DNA of 64,000 nt from Kalaharituber pfeilii (GCA_015179045.1 WHUZ01000042.1:186001-250000); one strand, 5' to 3'. Numbered from the stretch's first letter, positions 31,682 through 42,905 are shown. The notes: generated by a model not told the origin, from the letters alone. Numbers and translations are program-made.

Positions 31682-31744
31682 TTTTTTTTATTTTTTTTTT
31701 ATTTCACGTGACCCCGCGTGCAGCTGTTTGCCATGGCAGGGCAA
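31682..31744 (-). mobile_element. Tail-only LINE B insertion (63 bp)
   Basis: T-rich run, ATTTCACGTGACCCCGCGTG, CAGCTGTTTGCCATGGCAGG. TSD TGTTCTGGGAAGGT at 31668-31681 and 31745-31758. Confidence 0.94.
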
Positions 31745-31787
31745 TGTTCTGGGAAGGTGAAATAGTGGCCAGATGTGAGTTTACAAT

Positions 31788-32626
31788 TTCTTTTTTTTTT
31801 TTTTAATATCAATACTCGCATGCCGCCCTATGGGCTATGGCGAAGGTTTAATTAACTGAAGAAAGAGACCAATAACAAATAGATACATGTGTTGCCCGCG
31901 GTGCTCCTACATGAAGCGGGTGGAGTGTCCATACAAACTCTTTCACTTCCGTCGTCTGTCCGGTTCGTATGGGCTGATCCTCAACCATTTCCCGCCCAGT
32001 CTTACCCTGTCTATGTCGGCGTCTTCCTCCAAGTACACCACGGCTGAGCTAACTTTCTTGCCCTCTTCCAGCAGCGCAGCCTTTCTCCTCAACCACCTTA
32101 TTCCAACTGTCTTTCCCAATTCCGCGTTCCCCGTCTCCAACCATCGCCTTACTTTTCCCAGGTCTTTTCTGAGGGCGATTCCGTGTACTACGGCGCCGTG
32201 CTTTGAGGTGGTGGCGTCGGGCTTCGGTGGGGGGCGTCGGGCTTGTTGGTCTTGGTGGGTTTGTCTGTCTTCTTGGTGGGTCTTGGGCTTGTGTTGGGGG
32301 GCTCGGGGGTCGGGGAGGGGGAGGGGGTTTTGTCTCGGTGGTGGCGGCGGGGGTGCTTCCCGTAGGTGCCGTCAGGGTCCGTACTGGGGTAGAGGAGGCG
32401 ATCTTTCGGGCTTCTTTCTCGTCCAGGCGTCGCTTTATCTCGTATGGTTCCTGTGGCGACGGCTGTCTGCCTTTCCTCTTCCTGGTCTGGCGAGTGGAGG
32501 GCCGGTGGGTGTTGGGGCTAGGGAGGCCCCGGGTTGGCTTCGTCGTGTAGCACGCGGGGTTGTTCCACCGGGGCTGCCTGAATGCACGTGATGGGGCTAA
32601 GCCCGAGTGGTGGTGGTGGTAGCGGC
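31788..32626 (-). mobile_element. Half-LINE: ORF1 fragment joined to tail A (839 bp)
   Basis: Read on the minus strand: a proline-rich low-complexity ORF1 middle (PPPPPRPPSPPTQAQDPPR), then HGIALRKDLGK-type sequence, VGIRWLRRKAALLEEGKKVS and VRLGGKWLRISPYEPDR, then 3' UTR and tail A with polyA. No RT or RNase H lies between ORF1 and the tail. TSD GTGAGTTTACAAT at 31775-31787 and 32627-32639. One frameshift separates the Pro-rich and C-terminal parts. Confidence 0.9.
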
Positions 32627-32639
32627 GTGAGTTTACAAT

Positions 32640-33133
32640 GCTTGCATCGTCTGTTAAACCTCTGGAACCTGATGTGCTGGTATGTGAGAACAGGTTGTCC
32701 AGCAAAAGTAGACCTCATATCCAATCAATGTGAGTAGAATATTGCTGGCTTGTATGTAGCTAACACCAGCTTTCTTAGAATGATGAGCTTCTATAAAGAT
32801 CCTTTCATAGTCTTGGTCAAATAAGAAATACCTGGGATATTCAAATGGATTTTTAGCCATCCTATGCGTATGATGAAGTTCATTTACTCCAAGTAGCCAA
32901 TTCTTTTGAATGCTACCATTGTACGACTTCTCAGCTTTTATCAGAGATTGATGTACCTGCAATTTACTGCCTAGGCAGCAATATTACTCGAGCTCAATAA
33001 TTAACCTCTACATAATTTAAGTATTAACATGACTTACCAATACATACTAGCAGATTAACAGTCACTTGTATAGTTTAGTGTCGCTTATCCCAGCTTCCCT
33101 CCAGTTAGTAAGTGACTGATCAGAGGCATTCCG
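32640..33133 (-). mobile_element. MULE terminal fragment with transposase N-terminus
   Basis: 33077-33133 matches the MULE terminal repeat (TCGCTTATCCCAGCTTC, AGTGACTG, GGCATTCCG). Leftward on the minus strand a frame (32654-32962) reads MAKNPFEYPRYFLFDQDYER and HHSKKAGVSYIQASNIL, plausibly the transposase N-terminus. The partner end is not seen. Confidence 0.6.
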
Positions 33134-33413
33134 CCCGGAGCGGTTATGCTCGCTCTGGTGGAAGCACACATCGGTGTCCAAGGGCAACCAGAAGGTGGGC
33201 AAGAAAATGGGTAGGGCGCATGAGGGACGATGAATAAGCCACAGAGGGTGACTTACGTCAAGAGTTGGTCTAAAAGAGAAAGGGTGAGAGGGAATGAGCC
33301 GGCGTCGGGAGAGGAAAGCTCGTGACTGCAGACTGGGAAAGGTGGAAGCATGTAGAGGAGGAAGAAATCTAAGCTAACTGAGAGGCCAAAGGGTATATTG
33401 GTGCATAGTATAT

Positions 33414-33813
33414 TTTTTTTTTTTTTTTTTTATATCATTACTCGCGTGCCGCCCTGGGGGCTATGGCGAGATTAGTTACATGAGATTAGATACATATGAA
33501 GGTAGAAGAAAAGGAATAAGAAAAGATCCTGTGTGTCTCCTATGCCCCTGCCCACTCCAAGATGTCTCTTAGTGGGTCTGTGTCCTTGCTCTTCGGAGGA
33601 GTGACCAAGTCTTGCATGCCTCCTGGCCACTTTCGTTTCCATGTCCTGCACCTAGTGAGCACATGTTCAGTAGTCTCCTCCTCCTCCTCACACCATCGAC
33701 ATTCTGGGCTGTCTGCTTTCCCGATTTCGTACTGCCATTTCCGTAGTAACTTGCCACCCAGTATTCCTGCTAGTGTGGCTATGTGTCGACTTCCAAGTCT
33801 TGTCAAGGGACGG
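33414..33813 (-). mobile_element. 5'-truncated LINE A (400 bp)
   Basis: Encodes LAGILGGKLLRKWQYEIGKA, SPECRWCEEEEETTEHVLTR and DPLRDILEWAGA in one open frame, then tail A (GCCCCCAGGGC stem). TSD GGTGCATAGTATAT at 33400-33413 and 33814-33827. Confidence 0.94.
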
Positions 33814-33977
33814 GGTGCATAGTATATGTACGTAGAGTAGACCGATAGGTAGACGCTTTGACCTGGCCGGATATATAGGTCTCTACCATATGCTAGCAGC
33901 CTGTATGCAGGGTTAAGTGAGTAAGAGAAAAAAAGAACACATACTGTCTTTATCACCATGTCATAGTGTACACCATA

Positions 33978-34194
33978 AGGCGGAGAATGGGGAGGAGTAT
34001 GACGTTTTGGAGAATTTCTTCGCTGGGGTCAAGTTCTAGAAGATAGGAGAATGCGGGGTCAAGTTCTAGAAGCTAGGAGAGCGGGGGCGACGGCGCGTGG
34101 GGCCATGTATGTAGAGAGTTAGTTTAGCCTGTCTCCGGGCTATGAGGGCTTGCCCAGGGACCCTGCCATGGCCAAGTGCTACAAGCGGGGTTAT

Positions 34195-34241
<47 letters not shown>
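33978..34241 (+). mobile_element. 5'-truncated LINE B 3' end (264 bp)
   Basis: End of ORF2 and 3' UTR (GGCGGAGAATGGGGAGGAGT, GTCTCCGGGCTATGAGGGC), tail B and about 40 A. Contains a 30-bp internal duplication of GGGGTCAAGTTCTAGAAG. TSD ATAGTGTACACCATA at 33963-33977 and 34242-34256. Confidence 0.93.
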
Positions 34242-34244
<3 letters not shown>

Positions 34245-34638
34245 GTGTACACCATATTTTGATGCATGTTTTACACCAAAACTACACAAACTCAATACCA
34301 GATATCTGAATATCTACAACAGAGTTTGCTATACGCTTTTATAGAGAGATAAATAAAGGCTGTTTCTTCACATCTGAAACTTCCATCCTGGTCGATTAAT
34401 GGCAAATGATATTAACATCATCTTGGCATGCATTTATAGGGAATCCCCATACAAGTACTAAAAGGGAAATGCACTACTTCCCTTCAACATTCTTTAAAAA
34501 CGGAATGTCTCTGTCCAGTCAGAAGGTGACTGGACAGAAGCCGGGATAAGCGACGCTAAGCTATACATGCGACCGCTAATCTACTAGTGCATGCAACCCA
34601 TGCTCGGGGGGCAGGGGGAAGTTGAAATCACGAATTCT

Positions 34639-34677
<39 letters not shown>

Positions 34678-34686
34678 CAATACTCA
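34639..34686 (-). mobile_element. Shortest tail insertion (48 bp), hairpin not included
   Basis: GG, about 32 T, then AATATCAATACTCA, only the last 14 nt of tail A. TSD ACGAATTCT at 34630-34638 and 34687-34695. Confidence 0.85.
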
Positions 34687-34932
34687 ACGAATTCTCGTCG
34701 AAAAATTGGAATGCCACACTACATCTCACACTGCCCCACCACCAACTATTGCTCGCTGCATATTGCCTTACCTCACACAACGCATAAGAACAACAAACAA
34801 CAATGTCTGCTGCCTCTCTCCTACGTGCCCGTGAGATTATTGCCACTATGCCAGCCCATATTTAAAAAAGCCTGAGAAGGGTGAAAGTTATGGGCTAAAT
34901 GTGTTGAGAACCGCAGGCGGCTTAAACGTCCC

Positions 34933-35257
34933 TTGCCACTTCATTTAGATAGTACCGGTATTGGAGCATTTTCGCAGTTACAGGGGCAGGTTACACTGTA
35001 TTGCATTGACATGCTAAAGCATGAATGGCAAGCTGCATCATCTCCTACTTATGAAGCTTCTGATTCTGCCAGAAATATGGGAAATGTTGCATGTACCACA
35101 TGCTCAATTATTCTCCAATATGGTATTCCTTGTCACCATTTTCTACGTACATTTTATCTTCTTGAAGAGCCAATACCACTATCGCTGATTCATCAACATT
35201 GGACTATGATACTTGATACCACTAAGAGTTCATTATCTGCACCACTGGTGACACCTA
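34933..35257 (+). pseudogene. MULE transposase C-terminal part with SWIM zinc finger
   Basis: The 124-codon frame contains ACTTCSIILQYGIPCHHFLR, a C-x2-C...C-x-H arrangement matching the SWIM finger that ends Mutator-type transposases. ARNMGNVAC precedes it and PIPLSLIHQHWTM follows. A tail insertion at 35270 then interrupts the frame. The homologous DNA continues at 35339 with LPRFVQTAYNLESHFAAQP in another frame. Upstream catalytic DDE sequence is missing. Non-functional. Confidence 0.82.
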
Positions 35258-35269
35258 ACCTTCTTCCTG

Positions 35270-35325
35270 GCCCTGCCATGGCGGATGCTACACGCGGAGT
35301 CACGTGATTAAAAAACAAAAAAAGA
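35270..35325 (+). mobile_element. Tail-only LINE B insertion (56 bp) in MULE
   Basis: GCCCTGCCATGGCGGATGCT, ACACGCGGAGTCACGTGATT and an A-rich end. TSD AACCTTCTTCCTG at 35257-35269 and 35326-35338. Confidence 0.95.
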
Positions 35326-35709
35326 AACCTTCTTCCTGATATCCAAGGCCTGCCTAGATTTGTTCAGACAGCATACAATCTCGAGAGCCATTTCGCTGCA
35401 CAACCTTCTCATCTAGCAGCACATCAAGTTCGACAGTTTCAACAAACAGTCCAAGAGCTACAAAATCATTGGAAAACTTCTAGTTTTCCAATCACTATTT
35501 TACCTTCTCCAGAACCAAGCTTCCGGACACAGTTTGGAACAGCATCTGGCACATTGACCTCACTGTAATCCAAAACGTATTAATTCAGCTCGTGGGCCTA
35601 CTGGGGCTGAGATGGCTGAAGCGGAATTAGCTGAAGCGCTGGACTCAGCTGAAGAGATACCAGAGTACGACGATGTAGATGTTATTGTTCTGCACTTACG
35701 CAGGCAGGA

Positions 35710-35773
35710 ACCCTGCCATGGCCACGTGCTACAAGCGGGGTTATGTGATTTAAAAAAAAAAAAAAAAAAAAAA
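35710..35773 (+). mobile_element. Tail-only LINE B insertion (64 bp) in MULE
   Basis: ACCCTGCCATGGCCACGTGC, TACAAGCGGGGTTATGTGAT and about 22 A. TSD TTACGCAGGCAGGA at 35696-35709 and 35774-35787. Confidence 0.95.
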
Positions 35774-36963
35774 TTACGCAGGCAGGACCTTGGAGTAAGT
35801 GGATCAATGCAGATATGGGATGTTGACATGGGTTGTACGTACTAGTAGCGTAGCGGTCGCTTTAGATATATATGGTTTAGCGTTACTTATCCCGGCTTCT
35901 GTCCAGTCAGAAAGTGACTGGACAGAGACATTCCGCTTTAAAATGCCTCTAGAATTGTGACTAGAGGGTTTTCCAATAGGTTGTTGAGATATAATGCTTT
36001 ACTTGGCTTAATGGCTTAATGTTGTTAAATACCTGATTCAGTCATCTATTTTCCATTTCCGGTATTAGTCACTTAAGGCATGTTTGCATGTAATTATGAA
36101 TTTTCTGAATAAATTCACCACTACATTCAGATATTTCCTTCGTGTGCTTCTCATTCTTGACAAGATAAAATTGTCATATTCAAGTGTCCCTCTGTCTTTA
36201 ATAAAATTTTATTTCGGATGTAGTAAGTAGATTTCAATATTTATGATATTGCATCAAAAATGTATGCCAAGGCATGGTGCAAAAATTTGCAGAGCCATAA
36301 TTCCTCGAAACATTGATTTCGGAGAATCAAAAATGCGGAATATGAAGAATAGCTCTTGATTTAGGTTACTTCAATGCAATGTAAAATTTCCGCTTAGATT
36401 GTTGACATATATTCTCTTCCGCGTGGGCAAGTTTAGTTTGAAACGTACGTGGTCACGTTGTGTACGTCGCATTGTGAAAGACAGTATAGACTGCTTTTCT
36501 TTACCTAGGTATGAGAATACCTCTTTTTCCTCACTGCCATAAAGTTATAGATTTTTTGCCCTAAAGATACAACCCCGCCGTCCGTTGGATTGTTTACATA
36601 CTATATTCAAGTCCTTCCGTTTGCTCCTTCTAACCATTCGGCAATCACTTGCTCAGTGGCGTGCGCGATGCGTAAATGAGACAACTGACTTTTTGCATGC
36701 ATTGATTACGAAGCCGCAGCCTAGGAAGTGCAAACTACATATGCTGAAAAGAAACCACATCTCATCACGCCTTTCCGGCTCTGTCACCCCGCCCTGTCTG
36801 TTTTACCCTGACACGCCTCAGTAGCTAAGTAGTTCAATTAAACCCATTTTCCAACCGCAATTTTAAAATGCAATGATATCAATCGCAACACATACAGGAC
36901 ATCAAATATACGTCATGAAAATGAAGCATTCACCACCCTTGCCGCTATCATGTTACCACTCCA

Positions 36964-37557
36964 TTACAAATTACCAAAGGCTCTAACCGCGTTGTAGTAT
37001 GTGATTGCCAATCCCTTGCAGATAGGTTTTTTTATAAAGTTTTGCTTATCGCACTCATCATACATGTCCTTCTTGAAATTATCATCGATTTTCTTCCTAT
37101 TTTCCTCCGTGAACCTGCCCTGGTTCTTGTAGTTCCTGTATCCGAAGTCGTGTCTCTGGCAGGAGGGCAAGAAGTTGAAGCCTAGTGGCTTATCTGGGGA
37201 ACTCGAGCACCCGTCATCATCCCAAATCAATTCTGATGGATCTCTTCTGCTCTTTGCATCGAGAAATTCCTTGATGCTAACTTCAAAAAGGAGCCTGTCC
37301 GTGGCCGCTATATGGAAGGACTGAGTGGTGGCAAGAGTACCTGGGCGAGGCACTCCAGCATCAGGAATGATATCGAGCTTGAGGTTGGTTAAATCGGGGA
37401 CGTCTCCGCGCACGTCAATAGGTACAGGATTCTGGCGAATGGCAAGATTGCTATCATTGATATCGCTACGGGCCTTGACGTTGGTGGTGGGCAGTGCGGC
37501 TGCCAGCACGAAAGCAGCAGCACTAAAGACGCATAGCACAACGGACTTGAATTGCAT
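36964..37557 (-). CDS. Secreted phospholipase A2, fungal group XIV type (197 aa)
   Basis: An intact single-exon frame. Residues 1-20 form a signal peptide (MQFKSVVLCVFSAAAFVLAA). A variable segment to about residue 75 may be a propeptide. The catalytic domain follows: a Ca-binding-type loop IWDDDGCSSSPDKPLGFNF (111-129) and the active-site motif CQRHDFGYRNY with the His136-Asp137 dyad. Four cysteines (117, 133, 169, 180) can form the two disulfides of this group. Such enzymes hydrolyse the sn-2 ester of phospholipids outside the cell. Close relatives include the symbiosis- and starvation-regulated TbSP1 of Tuber borchii and Streptomyces enzymes. No adjacent partner gene was seen. Function by family is confident; a biological role is not inferable. 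Confidence 0.93.
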   Translation of the reverse strand: MQFKSVVLCVFSAAAFVLAAALPTTNVKARSDINDSNLAIRQNPVPIDVRGDVPDLTNLKLDIIPDAGVPRPGTLATTQSFHIAATDRLLFEVSIKEFLDAKSRRDPSELIWDDDGCSSSPDKPLGFNFLPSCQRHDFGYRNYKNQGRFTEENRKKIDDNFKKDMYDECDKQNFIKKPICKGLAITYYNAVRAFGNL

Positions 37558-37688
37558 GATGGATCTCGCAGATGTGTGGACAAAGTGATAGAGTATAGGC
37601 TGGGGTTTTGCGCTCCGAGTTTAGTGAAGAACTCGAAACTGGGGGAGCTGGCGAGAAGACAATACCGGACGATACTGACCGCAGCCAC

Positions 37689-37694
37689 TTTATA
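37689..37694 (-). promoter_or_regulatory. Candidate TATA box of the phospholipase gene
   Basis: TATAAA on the minus strand, about 132 bp upstream of the ATG. The spacing suits a fungal promoter with a 5' UTR of roughly 100 nt. Motif-only evidence. Confidence 0.45.
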
Positions 37695-37759
37695 ACTCCT
37701 CTCCAATTCTCCAATAAATACATTTCCGGCTTTGGACCCCCTCACTACTTCCAGAAATG

Positions 37760-39290
37760 GCCTGTTTTGACTGCATGCATGTCCGGTCCTCCATGCACCC
37801 CAACCTCCAAGCACATGGAGCTTTCACATCGCGCGGATCCTGATACCCCACCATTCTACGCCCCTCCCGTTGTACAACACATGCAGGCATGTTGTAGGCG
37901 CCCTAATTCCCTGAAACGCTGGATTGTCGCATTTTTCGCTCTCCTTCCGCTAGCTATGATCCTCCGCTCTACGCAAGCCATAATTGACATAAGCTCATGT
38001 CTTGTTTAATAGGACTCCATTGACATATCCGACTTCCAACCGCCAAACTGGCTCCTCACTTAAACGACACGCTCGGGCATATCATGCGACGTTTTCTCAT
38101 CTTGTTTACCCAGTTATTCCTGATAACGCCATAAGACATACCTCGGGCTCCGAGCCCGGTTGACATAGACTAGCTGGAGTTGTACAAAGTAGTAAATGGC
38201 ATTCCTCTCCAAGATGTCAAACATCATATGCAATGAGGCATTAATATGCACAGTAGCACACATGTTGTGATTCTTTGGAATGTGGAAGTGTGGGAGAATT
38301 TTACCTGGAGATTCCAATTTCTCAAAAAGTCCTAATAGACCGTTGCCTGGATAGAACAGTTTAGAATAACTTCTTGCGCTAGCATGCGAGGCTGAGTCAA
38401 CGCCTGAATTGAGAGCTGAAATGAAGGATGCTCAATGGATGCTTTCTTGTGCGAGCGCTTTGTCCTGCCCGCTTCGACGAGGTGATTTGCAACCTATTAC
38501 CCTTATTCCCACAGCCCAGTCGACGGTTAATGTTTGTAGGTACGTCCCAGGGGTCGAGGACTGGACTAAAAATGGGAGAAGGACCCCTGTAGCTATTAAC
38601 CGAGTTTAAAGTATTGGCATATCTAGCTCACGATCTATGCTATGCAACACCTGGCCCACACCAGCAACTCAGGCACGGAGCACCCTCGGTAGTAATGCGG
38701 TGGGTCCGGCATGTTCGCCCACTCTTAATTTTCTCGGCAGATGTTTGTCGAGTTATAAATTTTCTGACATCAAATCATGAAGTGGTTTTATTTAGAAATC
38801 GGTTACAATACATCTGTGAACGGGTTATTCCGACTACGGATACGGATAGTAAGTTAATAGAGCCTCTTGTAGGAACAGTCCATTGCCAGAGATGCTAGCA
38901 GAACGTGTGGGTGCTGTTGCTGTTGGTGTTGAATATCCGGTAATTTGATGACTATCTCAAATGCTGTCCGATGTGTTTAAATGAGATCTCCGATACCGCT
39001 GCAAGAGGTAGCGACGTTAATGCCCTTAATTCAATCATTCTTTCCGCTAGTGTATCAATGTTTTTCCTACTCCTACTATGTTTCCTACGTGAATCCCCGT
39101 TAACCTTGATGAGGAGTGCACCGGCACAAGATGAAGAGGCCTTGGGCTTCCAAAGGACCAAAATATGGGGTAGTATTGGAGTAGAATTTCATTATCATGA
39201 AACAAAGTCTCACAAGGGATTATTAATGCATAGCGACTGCAGCATAGCGCATATGCATTAAGCGGTGTCAAAATACGTTTCATTTTGATT
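37760..39290. other. No recognisable gene
   Basis: Several 60-130 codon frames on both strands lack motifs or splice support. No LINE tails or TIRs were seen, making this one of the cleanest repeat-poor stretches of the window. Confidence 0.4.
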
Positions 39291-39294
39291 GGTA

Positions 39295-41040
39295 CTGTCG
39301 CTTACCTATTAGTGACCGAGCACCTATTAGTGACCGATCTCTTGGCACTCCTCCTCGTACAACTTCCACATGCAATATCTTCAGCGTCAGGCATGCTAGC
39401 AACATGAGGTAAATTGCAGAATATACAGCACGCCTGAACATTTGGAGAATATTTGATGGCCACACTATATATACACCTTTTGTAATTCAATGATATGCAG
39501 AGAAAGTATAGCATTCTACCCCCCCCTTGCATAGCAAAGGATAGCATATACTAAATACTATATGACTATCCTCAACTATAGCTGTTCGTACTCTCAAGTG
39601 ACTATAGAAGAAGGGTAGCTTACCTAAATGATGGTAGGATAAGTCGCTGTGGATTTCTGTAGCCTCAAAAGCAGTTACCAAAATATCTGAAAGTGTCACG
39701 GAAGTGCTAAAGCTGCCAGTATGTCCTGCTGCACACATAATATACTCTACTGCAAACCAATATACTACTCTAAAAGCAGCATTTCTATGCTCTTGATATA
39801 ATCAATAGTGTTTTATATAACTAAAGTAGTAGATATATGATGAACCAATTCTTTAATTGCTATATTCTGTTAGCAAGCACAAATTTATACTAATTGCTGC
39901 TACTTTAATATCAGAGTACTATTACTCTCTATAGATCTTGTCCTGAGTGCTCTACATATGCTAGTCCTCTGCGTAGCTCATATAGCGCTCATTTATGTGA
40001 CTGCGATGCCAGCGCCAGCACTGTTACCAGCACCGTTACTAGTACTGTCAGCTCATATATTACTTGCATATGTGCATCCACTGACTGCCTACCATATAGT
40101 TGTGGTGAACCTATAACAAGACACTAACTACCCTGACAGAAGTTCTTGCAGCTAATTATACCTATAAGATCATTATAGAATAGTATATATTCAGACACAA
40201 TTCCGTTTATTATATTACTATAAGAAATACTAAATTTTTGTTAGTATTGCTTCCTATATTATTCTATATAGATGTACATGGTAGTAATACTATTATTCTT
40301 ACTTTCTCTATCAACTATGGTATATGCTATCAATGTTAATATAGTAAGAAGTTCATTTCATCAACTAATCCTATCAGTTAGGTATATGCTATTATAGCTA
40401 TCAGGGTACTTCTATACCAACTAATTCTGCAGCTATATACTATCGTTGGTATACATACCTATCAGGTCTACTAATCCTATTATCCTACTAGAGGCTGTTA
40501 TACTCATAAGAGTATTTTTTCTAGCAATTAATACTATCAGTCCTGAAATATACTATACTATTCTTGAGGATGTTTTCCTAGCCAACACTCCCATTGGGTG
40601 TAGTTGCTTGTTGCAAGTAATAGAAGAGCATATTGGAAGTTTTGGCACTTCCGGCATTTTCGGCCATTTCAGTGACTGCTTTAAGGCTACCAAAATTCAG
40701 AGCAGCCTTATCCTATCACCATTTAAGTTAGCTATCTTCTTCTATAGCTACTTGAGAGTGTAAAGAGCTATAGTTGAGGAGAGACATATTATATTTAGTG
40801 TATGCTATTCTTTGCTATGCAAGGGGGGGGTAGAATGCTATACTTTCTCTGCATATCATTGAATTACAAAAGATGTATCTATAGTATCGCCATCAAATAA
40901 CCTCCAAATATTCAGATGCACCTGCTGTATATTCTGCAATTTACCTCATGTTGCTAGCATACCTGAAGCCGAAGATATTGCATGTAGAAGTTGTACGAGG
41001 AGGAGTGCCAAGAGATCGGTCACTAATAGGTAAGCGACAG
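39295..41040. mobile_element. Foldback-like TIR element with about 450-bp inverted arms
   Basis: Left arm about 39295-39745 and right arm about 40585-41040 are inverted repeats, roughly 75-85% alike (shared: CTGTCGCTTACCTATTAGTG; GATATGCAGAGAAAGTATAG; AGCATTCTACCCCCCC). TA flanks both ends (39293-39294, 41041-41042). The left end has a tandem duplication of CACCTATTAGTGACCGA that the right lacks. The 0.84-kb centre is AT-rich, with no ORF. Confidence 0.88.
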
Positions 41041-41468
41041 TACAGCACAGCACGACATTTCCATAGCCGTGACTACATGCTTTTCAGTTTAGACAATACA
41101 TGCTGAGATAATGCATTGTGATGCTAACTGTAGCATTAATTGCATTATTGCCCATAAAGCGTGGCCACGTGTCTGGTACTATTTAGAAGCAACAATCAAT
41201 GTTGGACAAGTATAAGATAGCCATATGCACGTATTTTACTGCATAACGTTGATCGGTGCGACAATAACTGCAACAATTACTCTCGATATTCGTCTTCGCC
41301 TTCCTTCGCATTAAGTTTGAACCGCGCAGAAACGTTGAACGACTACGTGCGGCAACCTCCATTCCGTTGCAACTGGGTGTGCAAGGACGCACAACTGGGA
41401 GATAAGCAAGAAGAAAAAAGTGAGTTTCATTGGGTACAGTAACTACGGATATTCTGCATTGCCATGTT

Positions 41469-41564
41469 TTTATTTTTTATTTTTTTATTTTTATTTTTAT
41501 TTTATTTTATTTTATTTTTTTTCCCACATAACCCCGCATACAAGCTACAAGCCTATGGCGGGAA
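41469..41564 (-). mobile_element. Tail-only LINE C insertion (96 bp)
   Basis: A T-rich run with interspersed A, then CACATAACCCCGCATACAAG, CTACAAGCCTATGGCGGGAA. TSD GCATTGCCATGTT at 41456-41468 and 41565-41577. The only tail-only copy of type C found. Confidence 0.92.
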
Positions 41565-41577
41565 GCATTGCCATGTT

Positions 41578-42079
41578 ACCAGTGTGGCTGCAATGTGTGC
41601 TACAAGAGCATTCAGTTTGATGTCTAAGACATGCCGGCCTCAAGTTTATGCCTGCCTTGTGTCACGAGCACAACCTAGTGAGAAGGAGGAGAAAAAACGG
41701 AAATGGAGTTCTGAATCTTCATGATCGAAAATAGCACCCCATGTTACTCAGACTTCTTCCAGGTCGCCTCCGCTTCTCAATGCTAACGTCTGATAATGGC
41801 ATCGCCATTATGCTGTGTAAGTGTAACTAGGTAACTCATTTACCCATTTGTTGAGCGTGGAAGCGGACGATGTTACCGAATTCTCGTCACACAGGACTTA
41901 GGTACATGTAAAGCATGTAGAGTACTCGGGGGTGCAGGAAAGGCGGGCGAATTATGCAGCGCCAAGGTACTCACGTGCAGCTGCCAAGTTACCTCGATTC
42001 GTACAGAGAACTGCACTTGTGGTAGGCTCAAAATTAGTACACGTCGAGTAGTTGCCAGTTAAGCAGGGGTGCTACAACA
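41578..42079. other. No recognisable gene
   Basis: Mixed-composition DNA without ORFs, tails or inverted repeats that I could identify. Confidence 0.4.
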
Positions 42080-42905
42080 AATAAATAAACAAATAATAGC
42101 TTATATAGTAAGATAACTACTCTTTATCAGCTCAATAGTTCTTCAACTATATTTCCAGCTTAATAACTACAGTTTTCTATTATTTTATAATTAATAATAT
42201 CTTTATAAGCTTAATAACGTATTTTTAAATAAACTACTTTTATTATTTTAGCTTTAAATAATACTAAATAAGTTTCTAGTATCTAATATTATATATACTA
42301 TATAATATATATTAATATTTTATAATTATAAGAGTTTTTTAAATAGATTTTAATTAGTTTTATTTTCTTTTTATATTTATAATTTTAGAGTTTTTTAAAT
42401 AGATTTTAATTAGTTTTATTTTCTTTTAAAATATATAATTTTATAAAATTTATAATTATAAATATAAAAAGCTTTTATTAATTAAATAGTTATTTATAAT
42501 AGTATATAAAATAAAATATAGTATTAAAATATTAAACTTAGTAAGTAAGATATTTCAACTCTAAATTTAGTTAGTAAAATATTTAAATATTAAAATATAT
42601 TTTTATTATTATTAGTAAATAATATAATTTACTTTCTAATTAAAAATATATATATATATTATTTAAAGTATATTTATATATTATTTTAGTATTTATATTA
42701 GTTTAAGTTAGTTTTAGTTAGTTTTTAATATAAGTTCTTAATTTAAACTAATATTAACTTACTTTACTATATTAATTTTTTTTTTTTAATAAACTTAAAA
42801 ACTAACTTAAAAAATATTATTTATATAGTAAAATATTAAATTTTTAACTTATATTTATTTTAACTTATTAGTCTAAATTTTTAAATATAAAAAAATCTTA
42901 CTTAC
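42080..42905. other. Extremely AT-rich tract (about 0.8 kb)
   Basis: Almost entirely A and T with TTA, TAT and TAA dominating. G and C are rare and CpG is nearly absent. A 40-bp block (GAGTTTTTTAAATAGATTTT and following) is directly repeated at about 42330 and 42390. No ORF. Confidence 0.85.

Larger units (their letters stand above)
34501..35936 (+). mobile_element. Mutator-like element with both ends (1436 bp)
   Basis: Terminal inverted repeats of about 105 bp. They start CGGAATGTCTCTGTCCAGTC on the left and read the same from the right end inward, continuing through GGGATAAG and GCGACCGCTA. Flanks are CTTTAAAAA (34492-34500) and CTTTAAAAT (35937-35945), an 8-9 bp duplication typical of Mutator elements. 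Inside is only the transposase C-terminus, plus three LINE tail insertions. An internal deletion must have removed the catalytic core. Confidence 0.9.
34257..36560. repeat. Dispersed repeat R1, copy split by the MULE
   Basis: 34257-34500 and 35946-36490 align in order with 19140-19904 (GCTTTTATAGAGAGATAAAT; TTGGCTTAATGGCTTAATGT; GTGTACGTCG). The MULE insertion with its duplicated target separates the halves. No protein was recognised. Confidence 0.65.

Noticed and set aside
33079..34553. Apparent 1.47-kb TIR element with TA duplication (TAGTGTCGCTTATCCC ... GGGATAAGCGACGCTA)
   Set aside because: The inverted repeats are internal parts of longer MULE termini. The right one belongs to the MULE 34501-35936 with its own 8-9 bp duplication.
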